DNA of 6,169 bases from Spirochaeta sp. (GTDB lineage Bacteria > Spirochaetota > Spirochaetia > Spirochaetales_E > Spirochaetaceae_B): NCBI GenBank assembly GCA_030590585.1, contig JAUUYD010000154.1, positions 1 to 6,169 on the forward strand, written 5' to 3'. The notes under the pieces were generated by a model, which saw only the letters and a program-made list of their open reading frames with translations, was not told where the DNA came from and searched no databases. A program made the translations under genes and the position numbers. How positions within the stretch are numbered: the first letter of the stretch is position 1; each line of letters begins with the position of its first letter. Shown piece by piece: positions 5,569-6,169 of the stretch.

Positions 5569-6169
5569 ATGACTGGAAAAGAACTGATTATTAAAGCCAT
5601 GAAAAACGAGGAACTGCCCCGGGTACCATGGGTACCCTACACCGGGGTTCAAATCGGCCAGCTCACCGGATACAACGCTACCGAACTGCTTCAGGATGGT
5701 GACAAACTGTACAAAAGCCTGGTTGAAGCCGAGAAACAGTATTCCCCCGACGGTATGCCTGTAGTTTTCGACCTTCAGATTGAAGCGGAAGTATTGGGAT
5801 GCGAGCTCAAATGGGCTGTGGACTCACCTCCCACAGTTTCGGCACACCCCCTGGCGGATGAAGCTGTTGTTCCAACAAAAATGCCCGGAAAGAAAGATGG
5901 CCGCATCGCTATGGTGCTGGATGTGATGAATCGTTTCCGCAGCGCCGCTCCGGACACAGCTTTGTACGGTCTTATCTGCGGTCCCTTCACCCTGGCCTCC
6001 CACCTGCGGAGCACCAATATATTCATGGATATGTACGACAATCCCGAATATGTATCCGCACTCCTTGAGTATTGCACCGATGTCTTTCTCACCATGGCCG
6101 ATTACTACATCGAAACCGGGATGGACATTGTCGCTCCGGTAGACCCCCTGGTTTCCCAGATTTCCCCGG
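5569..6169 (+). CDS. Uroporphyrinogen decarboxylase-family (MtaA/CmuA-like) methyltransferase, N-terminal part
   Basis: The first 200 codons of a UroD-fold protein that runs off the right edge; full members are about 330-380 residues. The start MTGKELIIKAMKNEELPRVP matches the family's opening helix followed by R-x-P. Then come VPYTGVQIGQLTG, YSPDGMPVVFDLQIEAEVLG with the EAE-x-LG signature at about 72-77, LYGLICGPFTLASHL, and the barrel strand GMDIVAPVDP before SQISP at the edge. Members bound to corrinoid metabolism move a methyl group between a corrinoid protein and an acceptor such as coenzyme M or tetrahydrofolate, using zinc held by His and Cys residues in the C-terminal half. That half is not in view, so zinc ligands and true uroporphyrinogen decarboxylase activity cannot be judged directly. 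The divergent neighbours (DUF1638 and a corrinoid activator) argue for methyl transfer over haem synthesis. The corrinoid protein gene is likely next, outside the window. Confidence 0.88.
   Translation, partial: MTGKELIIKAMKNEELPRVPWVPYTGVQIGQLTGYNATELLQDGDKLYKSLVEAEKQYSPDGMPVVFDLQIEAEVLGCELKWAVDSPPTVSAHPLADEAVVPTKMPGKKDGRIAMVLDVMNRFRSAAPDTALYGLICGPFTLASHLRSTNIFMDMYDNPEYVSALLEYCTDVFLTMADYYIETGMDIVAPVDPLVSQISP

Noticed and set aside
5775..6095. Minus-strand open frame of 106 codons inside the methyltransferase
   Set aside because: It is antisense to a well-supported coding region and resembles no known protein.

Overview
The window is a bacterial chromosome segment carrying five leftward genes and one rightward gene, almost all of it coding. 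The organism cannot be fixed from the sequence. The content (corrinoid methyltransferase genes, a DNA polymerase II, a eukaryote-like deoxynucleoside kinase, moderate GC) suits an anaerobe with methyl-group metabolism. A spirochaete of the Spirochaeta/Sediminispirochaeta type or a Desulfobacterota-like bacterium are my guesses, with low confidence.

Right part (about 2745-6169): a corrinoid-dependent methyl-transfer module. At the right edge, reading rightward from 5569, lies the N-terminal two thirds or so of a uroporphyrinogen-decarboxylase-family (MtaA/CmuA-like) methyltransferase. A 160-base divergent regulatory region separates it from a leftward operon. That operon encodes a DUF1638 protein, then a 2Fe-2S ferredoxin-ASKHA fusion of the RACo type that reductively reactivates corrinoid proteins, then a PocR-domain AraC-family regulator. 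No corrinoid-binding protein is in view; it is probably beyond the right edge. A plausible scheme is: methyl donor to corrinoid protein to acceptor by the UroD-fold methyltransferase, rescue of inactive Co(II) by the activator, and substrate sensing by the PocR regulator acting on the divergent region. The methyl donor is unknown.

Left part (1-1390): a nucleotide and DNA-repair pair on the same strand. A 212-residue deoxynucleoside kinase starts at a GTG with a good ribosome binding site. It is followed by the first 238 codons of DNA polymerase II (polB), which runs off the left edge. polB has a consensus -10 box only a few bases upstream of its ATG and no visible Shine-Dalgarno sequence, so it may have its own near-leaderless promoter.

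No RNA gene, CRISPR array, insertion sequence or convincing terminator was seen. The only non-coding stretch over 50 bases is the divergent region at 5409-5568, which holds imperfect repeats that could be regulator sites.
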